Source: Nannobrachium achirus (Eukaryota; Chordata; Actinopteri; Myctophiformes; Myctophidae). Taken from it: a stretch of DNA of 64,000 bases. Positions 15,941 to 29,104 of the stretch are shown piece after piece. The notes beneath the pieces were generated by a model. The model was not told the origin of the DNA. It ran no database searches and was given only the letters and a program-made list of their open reading frames with translations. The translations under genes were made by a program, and so were the position numbers. The stretch spans positions 2,410,579 to 2,474,578 of the forward strand of contig OY997642.1 in assembly GCA_963921795.1 (NCBI GenBank), given 5' to 3'. Numbering within the stretch: position 1 is the stretch's first letter; the number at the start of each line of letters is the position of its first letter.

Positions 15941-16378
15941 ATTTTTTTATAGTGCCTATCTTTTGGTGTGTTGTATAGCTCATCGAGACGAGCGTGTGGA
16001 TGTGTGACACATTGCTGTGCGACCCCTGGAACCCTATTTTTTAGATTGTCTTCAAAACCCCCAAAATTACATAAGACTATAGTAAGGCGTCAAACCATAG
16101 ATTTTACGTCTTGAATTTTTGATAGTGCCAATCCTTTGGTATGTTGTATAGCTCGTCGAGACGAGCGTGTGGATGTGTGACACATTGCTGTGCGACCCCG
16201 GGAACCCTATTAATTCATTTTTTTAGATTGTCTTCAAAACCCCCAAAATTACATAAGACTATAGTAAGGCGTCAAAACATAGATTTTACGTCTTAAATTT
16301 CCGATAGTGCCTATCTTTTGGTATGTTGTATAGCTCGTCGAGACGAGCGTGTGGATGTGTGACACATTGCTGTGTGAC

Positions 16379-16386
16379 ACCTGGAA
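16379..16386. repeat. Target-site duplication ACCTGGAA, left
   Basis: Immediately left of the TAGGGTGG terminus. The same octamer lies at 18,444-18,451, and ACCTGGAACC is the uninterrupted satellite sequence in other monomers. Confidence 0.9.
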
Positions 16387-17224
16387 TAGGGTGGATCTTA
16401 AATGACCTTTTTCTGATTTTCTTGAGTCTCACCCCCCAATTATGTTCCAATGTACAAAAAACTGCTTTGGTTAAAATTTGGTTGAATTTCAAGCATATTT
16501 AGAGGTAGCTCAATCAAGTCAAAGATTGTACATTTTATTGGTCAAAATCGAATTGCACTGCAGGCACATTTAAGTTATACATTACACATTATTCTTATAC
16601 TAAGCACAGAAATGATATTTTTTAAGCTTACAAATCTAAACACAAATCTGATTACATGTTTGTCATATGTCAAACCAGAATTAATGTATTGTAGGTAATA
16701 GCAAAGCAAAGAATGACAATTTGCAATTTTTCATTTAACGTGCAGAATGACATGTCTTTATTGCACACTCTTCAATCATACTCACAACACACAACACGTA
16801 CACAGCCCCATTTCCTTGTTTACCCCCAAAACCCCCGAAAGTCACTGCAGTATAGCAATTCAGTAGTTACTGATCAATTAAAGTTTGTTTACGGCTATCG
16901 GGATACTTGTGCCGATAGACCTGCACAATTTGCAGCAAGTATTGGAGTTGGGACTCATCTTTAGTAGTGAGACCACAATATTCTTGTATTAGGTCAACCC
17001 CACACTCTGCATGATCATTAACAACATTCATCGCCTTCACTACAGCCAGAGCTTCTTGGTAGTCCTCCCTGGGCTCCCACTCAAAGCACCTTGGAAAAAA
17101 TCTTCAATGTTCTTCCTTGCAATTGTTCCAAGGTCAACAGTAATTCTCTTCATATGCCCCTGTTCACCATAAGTGATTGGAAAACTTTTGAGAAGCAGCT
17201 TTAGACACCTCAGCATTTATTGAT

Positions 17225-17259
17225 GAACCGGATACCTCGCTGCTCGAGGTATCCGGTTC
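17225..17259. repeat. Hairpin at the left edge of the transposon centre, copy 1
   Basis: GAACCGGATACCTCG and its exact inverse, separated by CTGCT. It lies where the left inverted arm ends. Confidence 0.85.
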
Positions 17260-17292
17260 AGAGCTCCAGGAGCTACCCATCATGCCCGTTGG

Positions 17293-17974
17293 ATGGCAAA
17301 GGTTATTTATTGTATGAAGATCTGGATGTTTCATGGCCAATTCAAACTGACCTTCAGGGAAGAAAAAGCATGCATGGATTTGTGCATTTTTGCAGTTTGC
17401 AATTATGTGAAGGCATGGATGATGGCACCTGTTGCTGTCAGCGCTCCACTAAATTACTTGGCAGCTGTTAAAATCGTTGCTGGAATATTCATCAATAAAT
17501 GCTGAGGTGTCTAAAGCTGCTTCTCAAAAGTGTTCCAATCACTTATGGTATTTTGCTCCAGAGATTGTCGGACTTGCATTGTTTGACAGTCAAGTGAGCG
17601 CGCAAACGAAGAGGCTGATGGTGAGAGCCATGAAAGATGGAAATGAAGATCATGAACTGAGAATTACTGTTGACCTTGGAACAATTGCAAGGAAGAACAT
17701 TGAAGTGCTTTTCAAAATGATGGATCTCCCAGATGACTTCCTTGACGTTGATCCCGATGAGTGGGAGCCCAGGGTAGACTACCAAGAAGCTCTGGCTGTA
17801 GTGAAGGCAATGAATGTTGTCAATGATCATGCAGGGGGTGGGGTTAACCTAATACAAGAATATTGTGGTCTCATTACTAAAGATGAGTCCCAACTCCAAT
17901 ACTTGCTGCAAATTGTGCAGAACCATCGGCACAAGTATCCCGATAGCCGTAAACAAACTTTAATTGATCAGTAA
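17293..17974 (+). pseudogene. Transposon protein fragment (C-terminal part), copy 1
   Basis: A 165-codon open frame at 17,477-17,974 contains KCSNHLWYFAPEIVGLALFD and ends before a possible polyadenylation signal at 18,079-18,084. Its apparent upstream part (NYVKAWMMAPVAVSAPLNYL) lies in another frame at 17,293-17,505, so the coding sequence is not continuous. The pattern HLWY followed by an LALFD-type segment reminds me of uncharacterised proteins carried by animal DNA transposons, but I cannot assign a domain. No transposase catalytic triad is recognisable in this fragment. A decayed inverted copy of the same coding segment forms the left arm. It is most likely the remnant C-terminus of the autonomous parent's protein. 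Confidence 0.5.
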
Positions 17975-18078
17975 CTACTGAATTGCTATACTGCAGTGAC
18001 TTTCGGGTTTTTTGGGGGTAAACAAGGAAGTGGGGCTGTGTACTTGTTGTGTGTTGTGAGTATGATTGAAGAGTGTGC

Positions 18079-18084
18079 AATAAA
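18079..18084 (+). promoter_or_regulatory. AATAAA in transposon right arm, copy 1
   Basis: Lies 105 bases after the stop of the 165-codon frame, as expected if the arm is the 3' end of a transposon gene. Confidence 0.5.
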
Positions 18085-18443
18085 GACATGTCATTGTGCA
18101 CGTTAAATGAAAAATAGCAATTGTCATTCTTTGCTTTGCTATTTCCTACAATACATTTGACATATGACAAACATGTAATCAGATTTGTGTTTAGATTTGT
18201 AAGCTTAAAAAATATAATTTCTGTGCTTAGTATAAGAATAATGTGTAATGTATAACTTAAATTTGCCTGCAGTGCAATTCGATTTTGACCAATAAAATGT
18301 ACAATCTTTGACTTGATTGAGCTACCTCTAAATATGCTTGAAATTCAACCAAATTTTAACCAAAGCATTTTTTTGTACATTGGAACATAATTGGGGGGTG
18401 AGACTCAAGAAAATCTAAAAAAGGTAATTTAAGATCCACCCTA

Positions 18444-18451
18444 ACCTGGAA
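18444..18451. repeat. Target-site duplication ACCTGGAA, right
   Basis: Immediately right of the CCACCCTA terminus, identical to 16,379-16,386. Confidence 0.9.
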
Positions 18452-21400
18452 CCTTATTAATTTTTTTTTCAGATTGTCTTCAAAACCCCCAAAATTACAT
18501 AAGACTATAGTAAGGCGTCAAACCATAGATTTTACGTCTAATTTTTTTTATAGTGCCTATCTTTTGGTGTGTTTTATAGCTCATCGAGACGAGCGTGTGG
18601 ATGTGTGACACATTGCTGTGCGACCCCTGGAACCCTATTAATTCATTTTTTTAGATTGTCTTCAAAACCCCCAAAATTACATAAGACTATAGTAAGGCGT
18701 CAAACCATAGATTTTACGTCTAATTTTTTTATAGTGCCTATCTTTTGGTGTGTTGTATAGCTCATCGAGACGAGCGTGTGGATGTGTGACACATTGCTGT
18801 GCGACCCCGGGAACCCTATTAATTCATTTTTTTAGATTGTCTTCAAAACCCCCAAAATTACATAAGACTATAGTAAGGCGTCAAAACATAGATTTTACGT
18901 CTTAAATTTCCGATAGTGCCTATCTTTTGGTATGTTGTATAGCTCGTTGAGACGAGTGTGTGGATGTGTGACAAATTGCTGTGTGACCCCTGGTCTTCAA
19001 AACCCCCAAAATTACATAAAACTATAGTAAGGCGTCAAACCATAGATTTTACGTCTTAAATTTCCGATAGTGCCTATCTTTTGGTATGTTGTATAGCTCG
19101 TCGAGACGAGCGTGTGGGTGTGTGGCACATTGCTGTGCGACCCCTGGAACCCTATTATTTTTTTTATTGTCTTCAAAACCCCCAAAATTACATAAGACTA
19201 TAGTAAGGTGTCAAAACATATATTTTACGTCTTAAATTTCCGATAGTGCCTATCTTTTGGTATGTTGTATAGCTCGTTGAGACGAGCGTGTGGATGTGTG
19301 ACACATTGCTGTGCGACCCCTGGAACCCTATTATTATTTTTTTAGATTGTCTTCAAAACCCTAAAAATTACATAAGACTATAGTAAGGCGTCAAACCATA
19401 GATTTTACGTCTTAAATTTTTGATAGTGCCTATCTTTTGGTGTGTTGCATAGCTCATCGAGACGAGCGTGTGGATGTGTGACACATTGTTGTGTGACCCC
19501 TGGAACCCTATTAATTATTTTTTTTAGATTGTCTTCAAAACCCCCAAAATTACATAAGACTATAGTAAGGCGTCAAACCATAGACTTTACGTCTTAAATT
19601 TCCGATAGTGCCTATCTTTTGGTATATTGTATAGCTCGTCGAGAGGAGCGTGTGGATGTGTGACACATGGCTGTGCGACCCCTGGAACCCTTTAATTATT
19701 TTTTTAGATTGTCTTCAAAACCCCCAAAATTACATAAGAGTAAGGCGTCAAAACATAGATTTTAAGTCTTAAATTTTCGATAGTGCCCATCCTTTGGTAT
19801 GTTGCATAGCTCGTCGAGACGAACGTGTAGATGTGTGACACATTGCTGTGCGACCCCTGGAACCCTATACATTTTTTTTTTGATTGTCTTCAAAACCCCC
19901 AAAATTACATAAGACTATACTAAGGCGTCAAAACATAGATTTTACCTCTAAAATTTCCAATAGTGCCTATCTTTTGGTATGTTGTATAGCTCGTCGAGAC
20001 GAACGTGTGGATGTATGACACTTTGTTGTGCAACCCCTGGAACCCTATACATTCTTTTTTTAGATTGTCTTCAAAACCCCCAAAATTACATAAGACTATT
20101 AGTAAGGCGTCAAAACATAGATTTTACATCTTAAAAATCCGATACTGCCTATCTTCTGGTATGTTGCATAGCTCGTCGAGACGAGCGTGTGGATGTGTGA
20201 CACATTGCTGTGTGACCCCTGGAACCCTATTAATTTTTTTTTTTAGATTGTCTTCAAAACCCCCAAAATTACATAAGACTATAGTAAGGCGTCAAAACAT
20301 AGATTTTACGTCTTAAATTTCCGATAGTGCCTATCTTTTGGTATGTTGTATAGCTCGTCGAGACGAGCGTGTGGATGTGTGACACATTGCGCGGTGACCC
20401 CTGGAACCTTATTTTTTTTTTTTCAGATTGTCTTCAAAACCCCCAAAATTAGATAAGACTATAGTAAGGCGTCAAACCATAGATTTTACGTCTTGAATTT
20501 TTGATAGTGCCAATCCTTTGGTATGTTGTATAGCTCGTCGAGACGAGCGTGTGGATGTGTGACACATTGCTGTGCGACCCCGGGAACCCTATTAATTCAT
20601 TTTTTTAGATTGTCTTCAAAACCCCCAAAATTACATAAGACTATAGTAAGGCGTCAAAACATAGATTTTACGTCTTAAATTTCAGATAGTGCCTATCTTT
20701 TGGTATGTTGTATAGCTCGTCGAGACGAGCGTGTGGATGTGTGACACATTGCTGTGTGACACCTGGAACCTTATTAATTTTTTTTTTCAGATTGTCTTCA
20801 AAACCCCCAAAATTACATAAGACTATAGTAAGGCGTCAAACCATAGATTTTACGTCTAATTTTTTTTATAGTGCCTATCTTTTGGTGTGTTTTATAGCTC
20901 ATCGAGACGAGCGTGTGGATGTGTGACACATTGCTGTGCGACCCCTGGAACCCTATTAATTCATTTTTTTAGATTGTCTTCAAAACCCCCAAAATTACAT
21001 AAGACTATAGTAAGGCGTCAAACCATAGATTTTACGTCTTGAATTTTTGATAGTGCCAATCCTTTGGTATGTTGTATAGCTCGTCGAGACGAGCGTGTGG
21101 ATGTGTGACACATTGCTGTGTGACCCCGGGAACCCTATTAATTAATTTTTTTAGATTGTCTTCAAAACCCCCAAAATTACATAAGACTATAGTAAGGCGT
21201 CAAACCATAGATTTTACGTCTTAAATTTTTGATAGTGCCTATCTTTTGGTATGTTGTATAGCTCGTCGAGACGAGCGTGTGGATGTGTGACACATTGCTG
21301 TGCGACCCCTGGAACCCTATTAATTCATTTTTTTAGATTGTCTTCAAAACCCCCAAAATTACATAAGACTATAGTAAGGCGTCAAAACATAGATTTTACG

Positions 21401-24400
21401 TCTTAAATTTCCGATAGTGCCTATCTTTTGGTATGTTGTATAGCTCGTCGAGACGAGCGTGTGGATGTGTGACACATTGCGCGGTGACCCCTGGAACCTT
21501 ATTATTATTTTTTTCAGATTGTCTTCAAAACCCCCAAAATTACATAAGACTATAGTAAGGCGTCAAACCATAGATTTTACGTCTAATTTTTTTATAGTGC
21601 CTATCTTTTGGTGTGTTGTATAGCTCATCGAGACGAGCGTGTGGATGTGTGACACATTGCTGTGCGACCCCTGGAACCCTATTTTTTAGATTGTCTTCAA
21701 AACCCCCAAAATTACATAAGACTATAGTAAGGCGTCAAACCATAGATTTTACGTCTAATTTTTTTATAGTGCCTATCTTTTGGTGTGTTGTATAGCTCAT
21801 CGAGACGAGCGCGTGGATGTGTGACACATTGCTGTGCGACCCCGGGAACCCTATTAATTCATTTTTTTAGATTGTCTTCAAAACCCCCAAAATTACATAA
21901 GACTATAGTAAGGCGTCAAAACATAGATTTTAGGTCTTAAATTTCCGATAGTGCCTATCTTTTGGTATGTTGTATAGCTCGTCGAGACGAGCGTGTGGAT
22001 GTGTGACACATTGCTGTGTGACCCCTGGAACCTTATTATTATTATTTTTTTCAGATTGTCTTCAAAACCCCCAAAATTACATAAGACTATAGTAAGGCGT
22101 CAAACCATAGATTTTACGTCTAATTTTTTTTTATAGTGCCTATCTTTTGGTGTGTTTTATAGCTCATCGAGACGAGCGTGTGGATGTGTGACACATTGCT
22201 GTGCGACCCCTGGAACCCTATTAATTCATTTTTTTAGATTGTCTTCAAAACCCCCAAACTTACATAAGACTATAGTAAGGCGTCAAACAATAGATTTTAC
22301 GTCTTGAATTTTTGATAGTGCCAATCCTTTGGTATGTTGTATAGCTCGTCGATACGAGCGTGTGGATGTGTGACACATTGCTGTGCGACCCCGGGAACCC
22401 TATTAATTCATTTTTTTAGATTGTCTTCAAAACCCCCAAAATTACATAAGACTATAGTAAGGCGTCAAAACATAGATTTTACGTCTTAAATTTCAGATAG
22501 TGCCTATCTTTTGGTATGTTGTATAGCTCGTCGAGACGAGCGTGTGGATGTGTGACACATTGCTGTGTGACACCTGGAACCTTATTAATTTTTTTTTCAG
22601 ATTGTCTTCAAAACCCCCAAAATTACATAAGACTATAGTAAGGCGTCAAACCATAGATTTTACGTCTAATTTTTTTTATAGTGCCTATCTTTTGGTGTGT
22701 TTTATAGCTCATCGAGACGAGCGTGTGGATGTGTGACACATTGCTGTGCGACCCCTGGAACCCTATTAATTCATTTTTTTAGATTGTCTTCAAAACCCCC
22801 AAAATTACATAAGACTATAGTAAGGCGTCAAACCATAGATTTTACGTCTTGAATTTTTGATAGTGCCAATCCTTTGGTATGTTGTATAGCTCGTCGAGAC
22901 GAGCGTGTGGATGTGTGACACATTGCTGTGTGACCCCGGGAACCCTATTAATTAATTTTTTTAGATTGTCTTCAAAACCCCCAAAATTACATAAGACTAT
23001 AGTAAGGCGTCAAACCATAGATTTTACGTCTTAAATTTTTGATAGTGCCTATCTTTTGGTATGTTGTATAGCTCGTCGAGACGAGCGTGTGGATGTGTGA
23101 CACATTGCTGTGCGACCCCTGGAACCCTATTAATTCATTTTTTTAGATTGTCTTCAAAACCCCCAAAATTACATAAGACTATAGTAAGGCGTCAAAACAT
23201 AGATTTTACGTCTTAAATTTCCGATAGTGCCTATCTTTTGGTATGTTGTATAGCTCGTCGAGACGAGCGTGTGGATGTGTGACACATTGCGCGGTGACCC
23301 CTGGAACCTTATTATTATTTTTTTCAGATTGTCTTCAAAACCCCCAAAATTACATAAGACTATAGTAAGGCGTCAAACCATAGATTTTACGTCTAATTTT
23401 TTTATAGTGCCTATCTTTTGGTGTGTTGTATAGCTCATCGAGACGAGCGTGTGGATGTGTGACACATTGCTGTGCGACCCCTGGAACCCTATTTTTTAGA
23501 TTGTCTTCAAAACCCCCAAAATTACATAAGACTATAGTAAGGCGTCAAACCATAGATTTTACGTCTATTTTTTTTATAGTGCCTATCTTTTGGTGTGTTG
23601 TATAGCTCATCGAGACGAGCGCGTGGATGTGTGACACATTGCTGTGCGACCCCGGGAACCCTATTAATTTTACGTCTTAAATTTCCGATAGTGCCTATCT
23701 TTTGGTATGTTGTATAGCTCGTCGAGACGAGCGTGTGGATGTGTGACACATTGCTGTGTGACCCCTGGAACCTTATTATTATTATTTTTTTCAGATTGTC
23801 TTCAAAACCCCCAAAATTACATAAGACTATAGTAAGGCGTCAAACCATAGATTTTACGTCTAATTTTTTTTTATAGTGCCTATCTTTTGGTGTGTTTTAT
23901 AGCTCATCGAGACGAGCGTGTGGATGTGTGACACATTGCTGTGCGACCCCTGGAACCCTATTAATTCATTTTTTTAGATTGTCTTCAAAACCCCCAAAAT
24001 TACATAAGACTATAGTAAGGCGTCAAACCATAGATTTTACGTCTTGAATTTTTGATAGTGCCAATCCTTTGGTATGTTGTATAGCTCGTCGAGACGAGCG
24101 TGTGGATGTGTGACACATTGCTGTGTGACCCCGGGAACCCTATTAATTAATTTTTTTAGATTGTCTTCAAAACCCCCAAAATTACATAAGACTATAGTAA
24201 GGCGTCAAACCATAGATTTTACGTCTTAAATTTCCGATAGTGCCTATCTTTTGGTATGTTGTATAGCTCGTCGAGACGAGCGTGTGGATGTGTGACACAT
24301 TGCTGTGCGACCCCTGGAACCCTATTAATTCATTTTTTTAGATTGTCTTCAAAACCCCCAAAATTACATAAGACTATAGTAAGGCGTCAAAACATAGATT

Positions 24401-27400
24401 TTACGTCTTAAATTTCCGATAGTGCCTATCTTTTGGTATGTTGTATAGCTCGTCGAGACGAGCGTGTGGATGTGTGACACATTGCGCGGTGACCCCTGGA
24501 ACCTTATTATTATTTTTTTCAGATTGTCTTCAAAACCCCCAAAATTACATAAGACTATAGTAAGGCGTCAAACCATAGATTTTACGTCTAATTTTTTTAT
24601 AGTGCCTATCTTTTGGTGTGTTGTATAGCTCATCGAGACGAGCGTGTGGATGTGTGACACATTGCTGTGCGACCCCTGGAACCCTATTTTTTAGATTGTC
24701 TTCAAAACCCCCAAAATTACATAAGACTAATAGTAAGGCGTCAAAACATAGATTTTACGTCTAATTTTTTTTATAGTGCCTATCTTTTGGTATGTTGTAT
24801 AGCTCGTCGAGACGAGCGTGTGGATGTGTGACACATTGCTGTGTGACCCCTGGAACCTTATTAATTTTTTTTTCAGATTGTCTTCAAAACCCCCAAAATT
24901 ACATAAGACTAATAGTAAGGCGTCAAAACATAGATTTTACGTCAAATTTTTTTTATAGTGCCTATCTTTTGGTATGTTGTATAGCTCGTCGATACGAGCG
25001 TGTGGATGTGTGACACATTGCTGTGCGACCCCGGGAACCCTATTAATTCATTTTTTTAGATTGTCTTCAAAACCCCCAAAATTACATAAGACTAATAGTA
25101 AGGCGTCAAAACATAGATTTTACGTCTTACATTTCCGGTAGTGCCTATCTTTTGGTATGTTGTATAGCTCGTCGAGACGAGTGTGTGGATGTGTGACACA
25201 TTGCTGTGCAGCCCCTGGAACCCTATTAATTTTTTTTTAGATTGTCTTCAAAACCCCCAGAATTACATTAGACAAAAAAACATAGATTTTACGTCTTAAA
25301 TTTCCGATAGTGCCTATCTTTTGGTATGTTGTATAGCTCGTTGAGACGAGTGTGTGGATGTGTGACAAATTGCTGTGCGACCCCTGGTCTTCAAAACCCC
25401 CAAAATTACATAAAACTATAGTAAGGCGTCAAACCATAGATTTTACGTCTTAAATTTCCGATAGTGCCTATCTTTTGGTATGTTGTATAGCTCGTCGAGA
25501 CGAGCGTGTGGGTGTGTGGCACATTGCTGTGCGACCCCTGGAACCCTATTATTTTTTTTATTGTCTTCAAAACCCCCAAAATTACATAAGACTATAGTAA
25601 GGTGTCAAAACATATATTTTACGTCTTAAATTTCCGATAGTGCCTATCTTTTGGTATGTTGTATAGCTCGTTGAGACGAGCGTGTGGATGTGTGACACAT
25701 TGCTGTGCGACCCCTGGAACCCTATTATTATTTTTTTAGATTGTCTTCAAAACCCTAAAAATTACATAAGACTATAGTAAGGCGTCAAACCATAGATTTT
25801 ACGTCTTAAATTTTTGATAGTGCCTATCTTTTGGTGTGTTGCATAGCTCATCGAGACGAGCGTGTGGATGTGTGACACATTGCGCGGTGACCCCTGGAAC
25901 CTTATTATTTTTTTTTTCAGATTGTATTCAAAACCCCCAAAATTACATAAGACTATAGTAAGGCGTCAAACCATAGATTTTACGTCTTGAATTTTTGATA
26001 GTGCCAATCCTTTGGTATGTTGTATAGCTCGTCGAGACGAGCGTGTGGATGTGTGACACATTGCTGTGTGACCCCGGGAACCCTATTAATTAATTTTTTT
26101 AGATTGTCTTCAAAACCCCCAAAATTACATAAGACTATAGTAAGGCGTCAAACCATAGATTTTACGTCTTAAATTTTTGATAGTGCCTATCTTTTGGTAT
26201 GTTGTATAGCTCGTCGAGACGAGCGTGTGGATGTGTGACACATTGCTGTGCTACCCCTGGAACCCTATTAATTCATTTTTTTAGATTGTCTTCAAAACCC
26301 CCAAAATTACATAAGACTATAGTAAGGCGTCAAACCATAGACTTTACGTCTTAAATTTCCGATAGTGCCTATCTTTTGGTATATTGTATAGCTCGTCGAG
26401 AGGAGCGTGTGGATGTGTGACACATGGCTGTGCGACCCCTGGAACCCTTTAATTATTTTTTTAGATTGTCTTCAAAACCCCCAAAATTACATAAGAGTAA
26501 GGCGTCAAAACATAGATTTTAAGTCTTAAATTTTCGATAGTGCCCATCCTTTGGTATGTTGCATAGCTCGTCGAGACGAACGTGTAGATGTGTGACACAT
26601 TGCTGTGCGACCCCTGGAACCCTATACATTTTTTTTTAGATTGTCTTCAAAACCCCCAAAATTACATAAGACTATACTAAGGCGTCAAAACATAGATTTT
26701 ACCTCTAAAATTTCCAATAGTGCCTATCTTTTGGTATGTTGTATAGCTCGTCGAGACGAACGTGTGGATGTATGACACTTTGTTGTGCAACCCCTGGAAC
26801 CCTATACATTTTTTTTTAGATTGTCTTCAAAACCCCCAAAATTACATAAGACTATTAGTAAGGCGTCAAAACATAGATTTTACATCTTAAAAATCCGATA
26901 CTGCCTATCTTCTGGTATGTTGTATAGCTCGTCGAGACGAGCGTGTGGATGTGTGACACATTGCGCGGTGACCCCTGGAACCTTATTATTTTTTTTTTCA
27001 GATTGTCTTCAAAACCCCCAAAATTACATAAGACTATAGTAAGGCGTCAAACCATAGATTTTACGTCTTAAATTTCCGATAGTGCCTATCTTTTGGTGTG
27101 TTGTATAGCTCATCGAGACGAGCGTGTGGATGTGTGACACATTGCTGTGCGACCCCTGGAACCCTATTTTTTAGATTGTCTTCAAAACCCCCAAAATTAC
27201 ATAAGACTATAGTAAGGCGTCAAACCATAGATTTTACGTCTTGAATTTTTGATAGTGCCAATCCTTTGGTATGTTGTATAGCTCGTCGAGACGAGCGTGT
27301 GGATGTGTGACACATTGCTGTGCGACCCCGGGAACCCTATTAATTCATTTTTTTAGATTGTCTTCAAAACCCCCAAAATTACATAAGACTATAGTAAGGC

Positions 27401-28354
27401 GTCAAAACATAGATTTTACGTCTTAAATTTCCGATAGTGCCTATCTTTTGGTATGTTGTATAGCTCGTCGAGACGAGCGTGTGGATGTGTGACACATTGC
27501 TGTGTGACACCTGGAATAGGGTGGATCTTAAATGACCTTTTTCTGATTTTCTTGAGTCTCACCCCCCAATTATGTTCCAATGTACAAAAAACTGCTTTGG
27601 TTAAAATTTGGTTGAATTTCAAGCATATTTAGAGGTAGCTCAATCAAGTCAAAGATTGTACATTTTATTGGTCAAAATCGAATTGCACTGCAGGCACATT
27701 TAAGTTATACATTACACATTATTCTTATACTAAGCACAGAAATGATATTTTTTAAGCTTACAAATCTAAACACAAATCTGATTACATGTTTGTCATATGT
27801 CAAACCAGAATTAATGTATTGTAGGTAATAGCAAAGCAAAGAATGACAATTTGCAATTTTTCATTTAACGTGCAGAATGACATGTCTTTATTGCACACTC
27901 TTCAATCATACTCACAACACACAACACGTACACAGCCCCATTTCCTTGTTTACCCCCAAAACCCCCGAAAGTCACTGCAGTATAGCAATTCAGTAGTTAC
28001 TGATCAATTAAAGTTTGTTTACGGCTATCGGGATACTTGTGCCGATAGACCTGCACAATTTGCAGCAAGTATTGGAGTTGGGACTCATCTTTAGTAGTGA
28101 GACCACAATATTCTTGTATTAGGTCAACCCCACACTCTGCATGATCATTAACAACATTCATCGCCTTCACTACAGCCAGAGCTTCTTGGTAGTCCTCCCT
28201 GGGCTCCCACTCAAAGCACCTTGGAAAAAATCTTCAATGTTCTTCCTTGCAATTGTTCCAAGGTCAACAGTAATTCTCTTCATATGCCCCTGTTCACCAT
28301 AAGTGATTGGAAAACTTTTGAGAAGCAGCTTTAGACACCTCAGCATTTATTGAT

Positions 28355-28389
28355 GAACCGGATACCTCGCTGCTCGAGGTATCCGGTTC
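28355..28389. repeat. Hairpin at the left edge of the transposon centre, copy 2
   Basis: Same 15-bp arms and CTGCT loop as copy 1, displaced by 11,130 bp. Confidence 0.85.
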
Positions 28390-28422
28390 AGAGCTCCAGG
28401 AGCTACCCATCATGCCCGTTGG

Positions 28423-29104
28423 ATGGCAAAGGTTATTTATTGTATGAAGATCTGGATGTTTCATGGCCAATTCAAACTGACCTTCAGGGAAGAAAAAGCA
28501 TGCATGGATTTGTGCATTTTTGCAGTTTGCAATTATGTGAAGGCATGGATGATGGCACCTGTTGCTGTCAGCGCTCCACTAAATTACTTGGCAGCTGTTA
28601 AAATCGTTGCTGGAATATTCATCAATAAATGCTGAGGTGTCTAAAGCTGCTTCTCAAAAGTGTTCCAATCACTTATGGTATTTTGCTCCAGAGATTGTCG
28701 GACTTGCATTGTTTGACAGTCAAGTGAGCGCGCAAACGAAGAGGCTGATGGTGAGAGCCATGAAAGATGGAAATGAAGATCATGAACTGAGAATTACTGT
28801 TGACCTTGGAACAATTGCAAGGAAGAACATTGAAGTGCTTTTCAAAATGATGGATCTCCCAGATGACTTCCTTGACGTTGATCCCGATGAGTGGGAGCCC
28901 AGGGTAGACTACCAAGAAGCTCTGGCTGTAGTGAAGGCAATGAATGTTGTCAATGATCATGCAGGGGGTGGGGTTAACCTAATACAAGAATATTGTGGTC
29001 TCATTACTAAAGATGAGTCCCAACTCCAATACTTGCTGCAAATTGTGCAGAACCATCGGCACAAGTATCCCGATAGCCGTAAACAAACTTTAATTGATCA
29101 GTAA
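28423..29104 (+). pseudogene. Transposon protein fragment (C-terminal part), copy 2
   Basis: Identical in translation to the copy-1 fragment: a 165-codon frame at 28,607-29,104 and an upstream part in another frame at 28,423-28,635. An AATAAA follows at 29,209-29,214. The lack of differences reflects the recent segmental duplication and is not evidence of selection. Confidence 0.5.

Larger units (their letters stand above)
16387..18443. mobile_element. Fold-back, non-autonomous DNA transposon, hAT-like, copy 1
   Basis: 2,057-bp insertion in one satellite monomer with a perfect 8-bp target duplication. Termini read TAGGGTGGATCTTAAAT and its inverse. Target length and a TAGGG start fit the hAT superfamily; P-like elements also make 8-bp duplications, so the assignment is an inference. 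Most of the element is a giant inverted repeat. The left arm (16,387-17,226, 840 bp) and right arm (about 17,490-18,443, 954 bp) are inverted copies of the same transposon 3' region. The left arm is shorter through internal deletions. A unique centre of about 260 bp begins with a 15-bp-arm hairpin. The right arm keeps an open frame and an AATAAA. No complete transposase is present, so it would need one supplied in trans. Confidence 0.88.
15941..19684 (+). repeat. Segmental duplication within the satellite, copy 1 (contains transposon)
   Basis: Corresponds to 27,071-30,814 at a constant offset of 11,130 bp and includes the fold-back transposon, its target duplications and flanking variant monomers. 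On the left the match resumes after a monomer difference (the earlier offset of 11,311 implies one 181-bp monomer lost in copy 2). On the right it ends after the ACACATGG variant, where copy 2 jumps to a different monomer. Confidence 0.85.

Noticed and set aside
16286-16492. 68-codon minus frame across satellite and transposon end
   Set aside because: Chimeric frame created by the insertion junction; repeated at 27,416 only because the segment is duplicated.
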